From: an uncultured Candidatus Poseidoniales archaeon
GTDB lineage: Archaea > Thermoplasmatota > Poseidoniia > Poseidoniales > Poseidoniaceae
Assembly (NCBI GenBank): GCA_902563095.1
Contig: CACEWA010000009.1
Span: 1 to 41,451 of the forward strand
Direction of reading: 5' to 3'
DNA: 41,451 nt
Made by a program: the position numbers and the translations under genes. Shown here one piece after another: positions 31,537 through 40,077 of the stretch. Numbering within the stretch: the stretch's first letter is position 1; the number at the start of each line of letters is the position of its first letter. The notes under the pieces are model-generated. The model saw only the letters and a list, made by a program, of their open reading frames with translations, made no database searches and was not told the origin of the DNA.

Positions 31537-32703
31537 TTACTCCACTAACCAATCACCTGGGTTTTCGGATTCAGATTCCGCTGCCAGTTTGGCCATCTCT
31601 TCCTGTTTCAACCTTTCTTTTTCTTCCTCGACCGCTTGTTGAGCCCTTTCTGCAAGACGTGCAGCATGTCTCATCGATTCTGTCTCATCACCCTTAATTG
31701 ATTGAGAATCTTCCTCCATCAATTTTTCAGCCAACACTGTTACTTCATCAAAAGTTTCAGCGTTTGGCCACCTATCTTCTAACATAATTGGATCTTCAGG
31801 GCCCTCTTGACTTATCCAAGCATAACCTCTGTGTGTTAGGAACAATCCTGCAACAAACGAAGTAATCTTTGATTCTACGTCATAGCCTTCTGGAATTTCA
31901 CCAAATGTCTCCAAGAGGATTTCCTTCAATTGGTTAGTTACTTCGACTACAGGGACCTTAGATTGCCCAAGTTCTTGTGTTACTTTGCGCATGGAAATCC
32001 AACATCTTCGGATATCACCTTCCATGTCTTCATTATGCATTCTTGAACCGACATTGTCGAGCATGTTCTTGAGTTCTTCAGCGTGAGCCTTACGATACTC
32101 TTCTTTGGCCTTTAATATCTCAGCTTCATCACATGCATCTTTCAATGCAGATAACAATTCACCCAACGTTGAGGGCCTGCCCTCGTCACGTCGCATTCTC
32201 TCACCAAAGAATGCGGGAAGGTGCTGGTCCGCACTGCCTTCAAGCACTGAAGAAGTAAAAATGAACTCTTCATCATCATATTCTGCTTCCCAGCCAAAAT
32301 CAAAGAATTCATCTTCGTCTTCCATATCCATTGCTATAACTCTGTCAAATAGGGTCGAAGCTTGTTGGGTTAGAACCTCCCAAGACATTCTAATCAAACG
32401 GCCACATGCAGGCAAATCCAGTCCCGATGATTCTTTTCTTACCCGTTGTGTGAACAATTTCAAGAAGGCTGAAAGATCTATGTTCCAAGGGTCCATGCCT
32501 TCTTCTTTAACCAGAGAAAGTACGAGAGCTACGGACCTGTCAAATGGATCGGTCAAAACTTGATGCTCTGCACTGTCTTCTTGTGCAATTCTCATGATGC
32601 GGTCAGCGTAACGTTCTGCTTCACTAGCCTCTTCCTCTTGGTTCATCAATTGGTCGAGAATGTCTTGGCGAAGGAACCAATCGTCAAGAACGGCTTGTTG
32701 CAT
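31537..32703 (-). CDS. scpA: Segregation and condensation protein ScpA (kleisin), enlarged
   Basis: The kleisin that bridges the SMC heads and binds ScpB. The N-terminal part has the ScpA signature DPFDRSVALVLSLVKEEGMDPWNIDLSAFLKLF in pieces (FDRSVALVL, MDPWNIDLS). The C-terminal winged helix is around residues 265-335 (VPVVEVTNQLKEILLETFGE, then FVAGLFLTHRGYAWI). It has 388 residues against about 230-280 usual. The extra length is an acidic middle section and a charged, coiled tail. ATG 32703 is preferred to TTG 32709 because AGGAGG is spaced 7 bases from it. It begins two bases after the smc stop. Confidence 0.88.
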   Translation of the reverse strand: MQQAVLDDWFLRQDILDQLMNQEEEASEAERYADRIMRIAQEDSAEHQVLTDPFDRSVALVLSLVKEEGMDPWNIDLSAFLKLFTQRVRKESSGLDLPACGRLIRMSWEVLTQQASTLFDRVIAMDMEDEDEFFDFGWEAEYDDEEFIFTSSVLEGSADQHLPAFFGERMRRDEGRPSTLGELLSALKDACDEAEILKAKEEYRKAHAEELKNMLDNVGSRMHNEDMEGDIRRCWISMRKVTQELGQSKVPVVEVTNQLKEILLETFGEIPEGYDVESKITSFVAGLFLTHRGYAWISQEGPEDPIMLEDRWPNAETFDEVTVLAEKLMEEDSQSIKGDETESMRHAARLAERAQQAVEEEKERLKQEEMAKLAAESESENPGDWLVE

Positions 32704-32705
32704 CT

Positions 32706-35700
32706 TCAAACCTCCTGTTCTGCCTCTGGTTCTTCTTCAACTTCTTCGTCCTGAGCGAGCAACTCCGATACAATTTGTTGCCTCTCCTCGATTTCTTCGC
32801 TCAATTCTTCTGCTCTCTCACTCAATGCTGCAAAGCCAGTTTCCTCTACTTCTTCTTCATCAGCCATGTGATCCAGCAAGCCTCCGAGGCTCTTTGGAGC
32901 AGGTAGTGCATCAGGAACTTCAGGCATCTCTTCTGCGATTACCCTGGCTTCCTCGATGCGTGAATGATTCTTGTCAGAAGCATCGCTAGCCTCCTTTTCA
33001 GCCTGAGCACCTAATTCGATTGCTCGGTCACGGTCAAAGTCGACGATTCTTCTAGAGCAACCATCGCCGCCATGAGTAATACCAATATGGTGGTCAGCAA
33101 GTTCAAGCGAAACTTTGCGCAATGTAACCATGATGAATTGAGCGGCTTCGCTTCTGTTTCGACATTCTGTTGCAATCAATTTTGAATTTGGAACGTCCAG
33201 ATTTTGGTCGACTTCGTCGAAGTAGTAGAACGGACTCGGGTCGTGGTCTTGAATTGCGAAAATCAGAGATAAAGATGCCATGGATTTCTCTCCACCCGAT
33301 AGACCTTGCAATCTAGACTTGTTCGACTTACCACGAGGCTGTGCCCACATGTCAAGACCTCCTTTGAATGGCTCTTCGGGATTCTCGAGGAATAGTTCTC
33401 CTCGTCCGCCATTAGAGAGTCGCTTGTAAACAACCTTGAAGTTCTCATTGACATCTTTCAGTGTTGCTAGAAGACGCTTCTTCCTCTGGCTCTCTAATTT
33501 GTCAGTGATGTCAATCAAACGCTTTCTTCTTTGCTGTAAAGTCTTGAAATCATCTTTCATTTCATCCAGACGTGCCTTACATGCATCATATTGTTCGATG
33601 GCTAGCATATTGAAGTCGCCAAATCTATCGAGTTTTCTTCGAAGGTCATTGACCGTCTTCTGTGCATCACCAACATTTGGTAGATCTGAATCTTCTTCGG
33701 CTACAGGAATCGATTCCGCTGCCATTTCGACTAACAAATCCGCAAGATTTTGTTCTCTAACTGCGAGGCTGTTTGCAATATCTTCTGCCATCGAGCGGCT
33801 GTTAATTGCTGAATTTGCTTTCTGGTTAGCATTAGCTTTGACTTCTGCTCGCTCTTCTACCAATTCTTTCCTTTCGTTTTCTAGTTCCTCATGCTCTTCA
33901 AGTAAAGATGAACGCTCATCTACCTTGGCATTTAGTAGAACAGTTTCCTCTTCTATAGCAGAATTCCAAGTCTTGATTGACTTTTCTCTTCCCGCCATTT
34001 CTGCTTGGATTTCGTCAGCCCTTGAGGTCAATGAATCTAGCCTCTCGGATAGTAAATCCCCTTTCTCCTTACCGCTATCAAGGGTTACCTGAGCTTTGTT
34101 TGCAGCGCCTTCTGCTTCCACTCTCAATGATTGGGCTTCTAGAAGGCGCTGGCGGATTCCATCAGGACTAGCATTTTGCAAATCTTCAGACGCTTTATCT
34201 CGTGCAGCCTCTGCTTGAATCAACCGAGATTCTGCACTCTGGATCATTTCCACCTTACCAACATGTTCTGATTCTAAATTTGACAATCTTCTCTGCAGTT
34301 CACTAGCGGCTCCCTTGGCTTTGTTCAATGCCTTTGAAGCAAGTTCCATTTCAGCCTTCAGAGTTCCAACCTTAATCGAATGGTCGTCTTCTACAAGAGA
34401 ATTAATCTTACCACGTATCTCATTTTGCCGAGTTCTAGCCTCGCTTAATGCGGATGAAACAGTTTGAGCCATCACAGATAATCGGTCTACTTCGCCAACT
34501 AATTTGTCGACTTCGCTAGCCCCGTGGATTTTTCCTCCGAAACCTGTTTTCATCTTCTGCTTGCTACCGCCCACCATGGCTCCTCCAGGTTCTGTAATTT
34601 CTCCTCCGAGAGTCACTAAGCGTACTCCTCCCATCAATCTTCTAGCAGTGGTGATATTATCTACGACAAGCGTGTTTCTTAATGCATAAGCAACCGCTGT
34701 AGCAATTCTAGGATCATAATCTAATAATTCATGTGCAAATCCTAACACACCTGGTTTATTCACAGACATTGCAGCCTTTCCAGATGCCCTATTTGCCTGC
34801 ATTTTGTTAAGTGGGAGGAACGTAGCCCTACCCATATTTCTACTCTTCAACAAAGCCATGGCTTCGGCAGCAAACTGGTCGTTTTCAACCACAACAGAAT
34901 TCATTCCGCCACCTACTGCGGTCGCAAGAGCATCTGCGTGTCCAGAATCCTTTGGAGCACATAATTCGGAAATTGTACCAATTATTCCTTTCAATTCACC
35001 ACGGTCTCTCGCAGCCATTACTGCAGCAGCACCAGGCGCCATTCCATTACTTCCAGAGCGCCTGTCCAATTCAGTACGGGCTGCTGCCAGTTTTCGTTCT
35101 GCATCCTGTAAGCGAGTGTTAACAGCTGTAGATTCCTCGATTAGTTTCTTCTCAGCAGATTGTGCTTTGCGCAAATCTTCTGCGAGTGCTGAACGGTCAT
35201 TATCAGGATTTGAGTCCCCTAAATCTTCAACTTGTAATTGCAAGTCATCATATGCAAGCCTTGCATCATCGACTTCCTCTTCAGCAGCAGACAACTGCTC
35301 AGCAACTAAATCTGCTTGGTTAGCGACTTTCTCGGCCTCTATTTTGGCTTCATTAACCGATTCTCGGCATGCTTCTAGAGACTCATTTGCTTTGGAAAGT
35401 GCACGAGAAAGCGCTGCATTTGCAGTCCCAGAATTTTCCAATGTTTGTCGAATTTCCAACTCGATTGCTTCGGTTTCAGCAAATGCAATTTTACTGGCTT
35501 CTAAAGCCTCTATTGCTGCAAGAAGACTGTTTTCATGAGAATCTAAATCGCTCTTTGCTGCAGTGATTTGTTCCTCTAACTCAACAAGTAATTCTTTATC
35601 TTCAATATCTGCAGATTCTGCTTCTTCGACATGGTCCCTCTTCAATGCAAGAGACACTTGTAATTCTCCAATTTGAGTATTGAGGCCGCCTTTGTCGCCG

Positions 35701-36590
35701 CCCATCGCTTCAGAGATTTGTTTTTCTAATTCTCCGATTCTGTCATCCAAAGACAACAAAATTATCTCTGCTTCTTTGACTTTAGATTCTAAATCAGCTG
35801 CCTCGGCCAAATATCTTGTTCGTTCATCAGCATGATGTTTGATTTCTGCCTTTGCTGTAAGATGTCGAGATTGTTGAAGGGTCACGTGAGCTGCATCGAA
35901 CTCCTCTTTGGTTTCTTTTGCTCTTTCCGCTACTGCTTTCTCTTTTTCGAGTTTCTTCAACTGATCTTTTTGCTCACCTTCGACCAAGGCGATTCTCTCA
36001 ATGAAATCTTCGACCTGCCCTTTCTGCCTCTCGGCTTTACGGATTTCATCATCATATGATGTAACTCCAGCAACCGAATCGAGAACTTTTCTTCTCTCCA
36101 TTGCAGTCATACTAGATAGCCTAGTAACATCGCCCTGTAGGACGATATTGTAGCCATCTGGGCGTGCGTTTGCTTGACCAAGAATTCGATGGAAGGATTT
36201 CTGATTACTTTCCTCTCCATTCAACAAGTAAGTTGAGACTGTATTATCCGATTTGGTTAAACGGACTTCTCTGGTCATCCTAACTTCATCGGAATCTAAT
36301 GGCAGACGCCTGCGTCCGTTAGACAAAACAGGGTTTGCAAAAACCAGTGTAACTTTCGCATTTCTTGCTGGACGGTTGGATTTCCCGCCATTGAAAATCA
36401 GATCTTTGGAATTTTGAGCACGCAATACTTTTGCAGAACGTGCACCTAATACAAACTGAACTGCATCTCCACAATTTGATTTCCCAGAACCATTGGGGCC
36501 CGTAATTGCAGTAAATCCACGGTCAAATGGAATTACAGCTTCGCCCTTGAACGATTTGAAATTCTCTACTTCGAGTGATTTTAGAAACAT
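32706..36590 (-). CDS. smc: Chromosome segregation ATPase SMC with acidic C-terminal tail
   Basis: A 1294-residue SMC protein. The N-terminal head has Walker A GPNGSGKSN (residues 31-39) and VLQGDVTRLSSM. Two long coiled coils flank the hinge (about 530-675, GIIGTISELCAPKDSGHADA, then GGAMVGGSKQK). The C-terminal head has the signature LSGGEKSMASLSLIFA near 1098 and Walker B PFYYFDEVDQNLD near 1125. Archaeal SMC usually ends soon after the head near 1170-1190. Here roughly 105 acidic residues follow, ending in EEEVEETGFAALSERAEELS and a Glu-rich tail. It is the first gene of the smc-scpA-scpB operon, with an 18-bp inverted repeat 17 bases upstream. Confidence 0.95.
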   Translation of the reverse strand: MFLKSLEVENFKSFKGEAVIPFDRGFTAITGPNGSGKSNCGDAVQFVLGARSAKVLRAQNSKDLIFNGGKSNRPARNAKVTLVFANPVLSNGRRRLPLDSDEVRMTREVRLTKSDNTVSTYLLNGEESNQKSFHRILGQANARPDGYNIVLQGDVTRLSSMTAMERRKVLDSVAGVTSYDDEIRKAERQKGQVEDFIERIALVEGEQKDQLKKLEKEKAVAERAKETKEEFDAAHVTLQQSRHLTAKAEIKHHADERTRYLAEAADLESKVKEAEIILLSLDDRIGELEKQISEAMGGDKGGLNTQIGELQVSLALKRDHVEEAESADIEDKELLVELEEQITAAKSDLDSHENSLLAAIEALEASKIAFAETEAIELEIRQTLENSGTANAALSRALSKANESLEACRESVNEAKIEAEKVANQADLVAEQLSAAEEEVDDARLAYDDLQLQVEDLGDSNPDNDRSALAEDLRKAQSAEKKLIEESTAVNTRLQDAERKLAAARTELDRRSGSNGMAPGAAAVMAARDRGELKGIIGTISELCAPKDSGHADALATAVGGGMNSVVVENDQFAAEAMALLKSRNMGRATFLPLNKMQANRASGKAAMSVNKPGVLGFAHELLDYDPRIATAVAYALRNTLVVDNITTARRLMGGVRLVTLGGEITEPGGAMVGGSKQKMKTGFGGKIHGASEVDKLVGEVDRLSVMAQTVSSALSEARTRQNEIRGKINSLVEDDHSIKVGTLKAEMELASKALNKAKGAASELQRRLSNLESEHVGKVEMIQSAESRLIQAEAARDKASEDLQNASPDGIRQRLLEAQSLRVEAEGAANKAQVTLDSGKEKGDLLSERLDSLTSRADEIQAEMAGREKSIKTWNSAIEEETVLLNAKVDERSSLLEEHEELENERKELVEERAEVKANANQKANSAINSRSMAEDIANSLAVREQNLADLLVEMAAESIPVAEEDSDLPNVGDAQKTVNDLRRKLDRFGDFNMLAIEQYDACKARLDEMKDDFKTLQQRRKRLIDITDKLESQRKKRLLATLKDVNENFKVVYKRLSNGGRGELFLENPEEPFKGGLDMWAQPRGKSNKSRLQGLSGGEKSMASLSLIFAIQDHDPSPFYYFDEVDQNLDVPNSKLIATECRNRSEAAQFIMVTLRKVSLELADHHIGITHGGDGCSRRIVDFDRDRAIELGAQAEKEASDASDKNHSRIEEARVIAEEMPEVPDALPAPKSLGGLLDHMADEEEVEETGFAALSERAEELSEEIEERQQIVSELLAQDEEVEEEPEAEQEV

Positions 36591-36606
36591 CCCTTTCCCT
36601 CATAAT

Positions 36607-36624
36607 CAAGGAACTGAATCCTTG
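36607..36624. promoter_or_regulatory. Inverted repeat upstream of smc
   Basis: CAAGGA (36607-36612) and TCCTTG (36619-36624) are perfect arms around ACTGAA, 17 bases before the smc start. It could be an operator or a hairpin in the leader. Confidence 0.35.
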
Positions 36625-36669
36625 ACCTCAAAGAGCAAAGGACACGAGGGGGGTTTTGAAGGTTACTAG

Positions 36670-36685
36670 TCTCGCGCTCGCGAGA
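36670..36685. repeat. GC-rich palindrome between smc and the next gene
   Basis: TCTCGCG and CGCGAGA are 7-bp perfect arms around CT. It stands out from the AT-rich surroundings. It lies downstream of the 36729-37520 gene and upstream of smc, so either termination or regulation is possible. Confidence 0.4.
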
Positions 36686-36702
36686 GGCCTATTCCCATAC
36701 AC

Positions 36703-36733
36703 CCTGAAAATAGCCGCCGTACCCCTTTTCAGG
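36703..36733 (-). terminator. Hairpin overlapping the stop codon of the 36729-37520 gene
   Basis: CCTGAAAA (36703-36710) and TTTTCAGG (36726-36733) are perfect 8-bp arms with a 15-base loop. The stop codon of the leftward gene lies within the right arm, so the mRNA 3' end could fold here. Confidence 0.4.
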
Positions 36734-37520
36734 ACAAGAAACCAGTATTTGCACAGCCATTACAACCCTCTCCATTACACAAATGGCATGTGCGACCTAC
36801 ACTAGTATGGAAATTATCACGCATTCCTCCTTCGAATGCATCTTCATAACTTGAAAGTCCTTGATGGCTCCAAAGATCTCTAACCGTCTTGTATTTAGCC
36901 ATCCCCTTGAGTTTCCTAGAATTTGACAAAGACCCTAAATCTCCACCTCTTTTGTACGCAAGGTCGAGTTCTTGAGTCGAATAATCTCTTTTGTTTTCTT
37001 TGTCTTTCTTCTTGTCGAAATGAATTCTGTACTTAGGGCCGCGAATCAAGAATATTCCTAATCCGAACAACCCGATTTGTACGGCAATTCCAGGAGCAGG
37101 GAATGGAAGTAATGCTGCCAAATCATCTGACGATGTGCCGGGCAGTCGGTCGAATCTATCTGCTAAAGCAATGCTGCACAGAATTACACCTGCTACAATA
37201 GCAATTTTACGTATGCGTAAAGCCCATCTTCCTTTTCTGGGCCAGCGTAAAAATGAGGCAAAGAACATGAGGCAACCTTCTGCCAACAACAGTAAATCAG
37301 GAGCCTCCCAAACCCCTGGTGTTGTAACACAGGCATTTAGGTCTCCAGAATCCAGGTCCTTCTGGATTTCATCAGCATTGCAACCAGGGTCGGCTATACG
37401 TGATAATATCACTTTTTGCGGTGGGTCTAACCCCATAAGTGCGCCAAATTCAACATTTGCAATGGATAAGCCAACTAGAGCAAGGCCGATGATTGCAGCC
37501 AACTTCTTCATCAGGCCCAT
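36729..37520 (-). CDS. Membrane protein with zinc-ribbon-like C-terminus, unknown
   Basis: The 263-residue protein begins with a hydrophobic helix (LAAIIGLALVGLSIANVEFG, signal or anchor) and has three more membrane segments: LLLLAEGCLMFFASFL, IAIVAGVILCSIALAD and IAVQIGLFGLGIFLI. A basic cytoplasmic region follows, ending in CHLCNGEGCNGCANTGF, a CxxCxGxGCxGCxxTG cluster like half of a DnaJ zinc-finger repeat. Metal binding is likely; function is unrecognised. The start may be 37520 or the internal ATG at 37511. It is transcribed alone, divergent from nadB. Confidence 0.68.
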   Translation of the reverse strand: MGLMKKLAAIIGLALVGLSIANVEFGALMGLDPPQKVILSRIADPGCNADEIQKDLDSGDLNACVTTPGVWEAPDLLLLAEGCLMFFASFLRWPRKGRWALRIRKIAIVAGVILCSIALADRFDRLPGTSSDDLAALLPFPAPGIAVQIGLFGLGIFLIRGPKYRIHFDKKKDKENKRDYSTQELDLAYKRGGDLGSLSNSRKLKGMAKYKTVRDLWSHQGLSSYEDAFEGGMRDNFHTSVGRTCHLCNGEGCNGCANTGFLS

Positions 37521-37571
37521 GCATGTCGGTGTATGTCAAGCACCTTATTGATGTCGCACATATTCATGAGT

Positions 37572-37585
37572 CACATTTGAATGTG
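37572..37585. promoter_or_regulatory. Palindrome in the nadB upstream region
   Basis: CACATT and AATGTG are 6-bp arms around TG, 26 bases before the nadB ATG, in the short gap to the divergent gene. A regulator site is possible; the length is too small to be sure. Confidence 0.3.
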
Positions 37586-37611
37586 GGACACTACAGGGTT
37601 GGGCGAAGACA

Positions 37612-39192
37612 ATGTCTCGAGTGGTCATTATTGGTAGCGGAATAGCAGGTCTATTCGCTGCATTAAAGCTCGAAAAGGCAGGACACGATGTCATCATTAT
37701 CACTAAACAGCGCCCCGAAGATTCTTCGACAAATTGGGCACAAGGAGGGATTGCTGGAATTTTAGATAAAACCGACGGCAAAGGTATGGAAGAACACATT
37801 GCTGACACATTATCCAGTGGCGACGGATTGTGCAACGAAGAGATTGTGCGTTGCGTAGTCGAGGAAGCAGGCGATAGAATCAGAGATTTACTTGCAGCGG
37901 GAGTTGAGTTCGAAAAAGAAGGTGAAGATTTCCATTATGTGCAAGAAGGAGGACATACATCGAGAAGAATCCTTCACGCTAAAGATGCCACAGGCGCTGA
38001 AATTGAAAGAGCGCTCAATCAAGCGGTTTCAGATAGAGCCAATATTTCGATGCGCCCACACACACTGGGAGTCGATTTGATACAGAGATCGCATGGAAAT
38101 ACCGAACAGGGAGTCAAAGGAATCTGGTGTTTGAGTCTTGACAATGGTGAGATGGAAGCAGTAGCAGCCGATGCAATACTGATTGCAACAGGAGGGTGTG
38201 GTCAATTATGGGAGAGAACAACTAATCCATCAGTTGCAACTGGAGATGGCTTGGCCATGGCTGTTAGAGCAGGAGCAGCGAGTAAAGATATGGCATTTTT
38301 CCAGTTCCATCCAACCGCATTAATGGCTGACAACAAGAAGCCGTTTTTGATAACTGAAGCCCTTAGAGGCGAAGGGGGTATTTTACTTGACAATTCAGGA
38401 CTTGAAAAATATAGAAACAGTGACAAAGGGCCTGAAAGATATTCCTTTACACTAGATTTTTCACCCCAAGGTAGTCTTGCAACCAGAGATGTAGTAGCGC
38501 GAGGATGTGACCAAAAAATGAAGATTTCAGGCGCCGACAATGTGTGGTTGGTTACCGACCACCTAGACAGTGCAAAGTTGCATGACCACTTTCCTACTAT
38601 CGAGTCAAGATTGAATGAACTAGGACTCTCATTGGGTAGAGATGCCCTACCAGTTGCTCCTGCAGCCCATTACATGGTAGGTGGTTTAGAAGTTGATATC
38701 GAGGGAAGAGTGCTGATGTCAAATGGTAAGGCTATGCCTGGTCTTTACGCCATTGGCGAAGTTGCTTGCACGGGAATGCATGGAGCAAACAGATTAGCAT
38801 CAAACAGTCTTCTTGAAGCTGTTGTTTTTGCAAATAAGGCTTCAGAACATTTCATCGCAAACTCAGTTCAAAATCTAGAACAGGTTCCTGGTTGGCGTGC
38901 TGAAGGAATGCAGACATTAGTAGAACATGCACCCCTTGTACGCGACTTGGAGACATTGAGGAAAACCATGACCGATGATGTTGGAATTGTTCGAAGTTTC
39001 GACAGACTCGAGAGAGCGAGAAGAATGTTGAATTTACTTTCTTCTGAAGTTGATTTGATTTGGAGAAAGAGCACACCTACCCGCGAATTAGTAGAATTAA
39101 GAAATTTGGTCTTAGTAGCCACTCATATTACCGAAGATGCACTGGCACGTACGGAAAATAGAGGGCTGCATTGGAATAAAGACCTCATCTGA
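37612..39192 (+). CDS. nadB: L-aspartate oxidase NadB
   Basis: An FAD enzyme that oxidises L-aspartate to iminoaspartate, the first step of de novo NAD synthesis. Residues 8-14 (GSGIAGL) are the FAD-binding loop. Further motifs are SSTNWAQGGIAGIL, the segment EGGHTSRRILHAKDATGAEI, ATGGCGQLWERTTNP, FQFHPTAL, EALRGEGGILLDN and the C-terminal GEVACTGMHGANRLASNSLL, the last separating NadB from general succinate dehydrogenase flavoproteins. The length of 526 is normal. nadA and nadC are not adjacent in this window. Its last 8 bases overlap the convergent panE gene. ATG 37612 is preceded only by weak ribosome-binding sequence. Confidence 0.93.
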   Translation: MSRVVIIGSGIAGLFAALKLEKAGHDVIIITKQRPEDSSTNWAQGGIAGILDKTDGKGMEEHIADTLSSGDGLCNEEIVRCVVEEAGDRIRDLLAAGVEFEKEGEDFHYVQEGGHTSRRILHAKDATGAEIERALNQAVSDRANISMRPHTLGVDLIQRSHGNTEQGVKGIWCLSLDNGEMEAVAADAILIATGGCGQLWERTTNPSVATGDGLAMAVRAGAASKDMAFFQFHPTALMADNKKPFLITEALRGEGGILLDNSGLEKYRNSDKGPERYSFTLDFSPQGSLATRDVVARGCDQKMKISGADNVWLVTDHLDSAKLHDHFPTIESRLNELGLSLGRDALPVAPAAHYMVGGLEVDIEGRVLMSNGKAMPGLYAIGEVACTGMHGANRLASNSLLEAVVFANKASEHFIANSVQNLEQVPGWRAEGMQTLVEHAPLVRDLETLRKTMTDDVGIVRSFDRLERARRMLNLLSSEVDLIWRKSTPTRELVELRNLVLVATHITEDALARTENRGLHWNKDLI

Positions 39193-40075
39193 GTGCTTTA
39201 ATCTGTGACAACAGCATTGAATTTAGGGGTGTTGGAACTCCTAATTTTTCACCGCGGGCCACAACTTGTCCACATAGAACATCGATTTCAGTTTCCCTTC
39301 CCGCCTTGACATCTGCTAACATCGAGCATTCATTTTCAGCAGTGGAATCTAACACTGAATGTAAATTCTGAATCAAAATGTGATCTTCAGCAACCTCAAC
39401 ACCAAGCAATCTTGCTACATTTGCTGCTTCAAGCATAGTTGATTCTGCTTGTGACAGAAGAGGTTCCGAGAGTAATTCACCATTCATTACCCCGCATATT
39501 GCTGCTAAAGGATTAATTGCAACATTAATTAGCAATTTATTCCATATTATGGAAGATACGTCGTGATTGTATTCTGCATCAAGCATTGATAGAGTTTCAA
39601 TGAACTGCTCTCCTGTTGGGCCCCCAACTGCAATACTCCCTCGCCCAACCCATTCGATTTGTCCAGGTGAAATCCTTTTCACAGCATTAGTAGTAACACC
39701 TACTGCAGAATTCTCGAAAACATATCGGCTCAGAATCTCATGATTTCCAAGACCGTTCTGAAGAGATAGTACTGGGCCATCTGTAATCTGTGCAGCAATT
39801 TCGGCTAATTTTGCGGTATCTTTAGCTTTACAAGTAATAATTGATTGATCGAATGACTTCTCTAAGGAGGGATGTATTCCCGCTTCATCAAGGCTTACAG
39901 TCCATTGATTTGGCTGTATTTGAAAATCCCAAATCCCAGAGACATTCAACCCTGATAAGGCCAATACTGCCCCGTGTTCCCCTCTAGCGTGCACTAGAAC
40001 ATCATGGCCTGCTTCTACCAATTTTGCAGCAATCAGGCAGCCGATTGAACCAGCACCCAATACCGCAATACGCAT
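39185..40075 (-). CDS. panE: 2-dehydropantoate 2-reductase (ketopantoate reductase, ApbA/PanE family)
   Basis: NADPH-dependent reduction of ketopantoate to pantoate for coenzyme A synthesis. The N-terminal Rossmann loop is AVLGAGSIGCLIAAKL, then ITCKAKDTAKL and LSLQNGLGNHE. The catalytic lysine motif is IIWNKLLINVAINPLAAI. The C-terminal helical domain carries SMLADVKAGRETEIDVLCG, a family hallmark. At 296 residues it is of normal length. It starts two bases after the stop of the upstream exported protein gene, probably in one transcript. Confidence 0.9.
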   Translation of the reverse strand: MRIAVLGAGSIGCLIAAKLVEAGHDVLVHARGEHGAVLALSGLNVSGIWDFQIQPNQWTVSLDEAGIHPSLEKSFDQSIITCKAKDTAKLAEIAAQITDGPVLSLQNGLGNHEILSRYVFENSAVGVTTNAVKRISPGQIEWVGRGSIAVGGPTGEQFIETLSMLDAEYNHDVSSIIWNKLLINVAINPLAAICGVMNGELLSEPLLSQAESTMLEAANVARLLGVEVAEDHILIQNLHSVLDSTAENECSMLADVKAGRETEIDVLCGQVVARGEKLGVPTPLNSMLLSQIKALR

Positions 40076-40077
40076 GC

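Noticed and set aside
33436-34092. Long plus-strand open frame (218 codons) opposite smc
   Set aside because: It is Ser/Leu-rich antisense of the SMC coiled coil. The minus strand has clear SMC homology, and no promoter or start context supports the antisense frame.
34804-35538. Second long plus-strand frame (244 codons) opposite smc
   Set aside because: Same reason: the Ala/Ser-rich composition mirrors Glu/Ala codons of the SMC hinge and coiled coil.
37612-40075. nadB and panE as a cofactor-biosynthesis operon
   Set aside because: The two genes are convergent and overlap at their 3' ends, so they are not co-transcribed.
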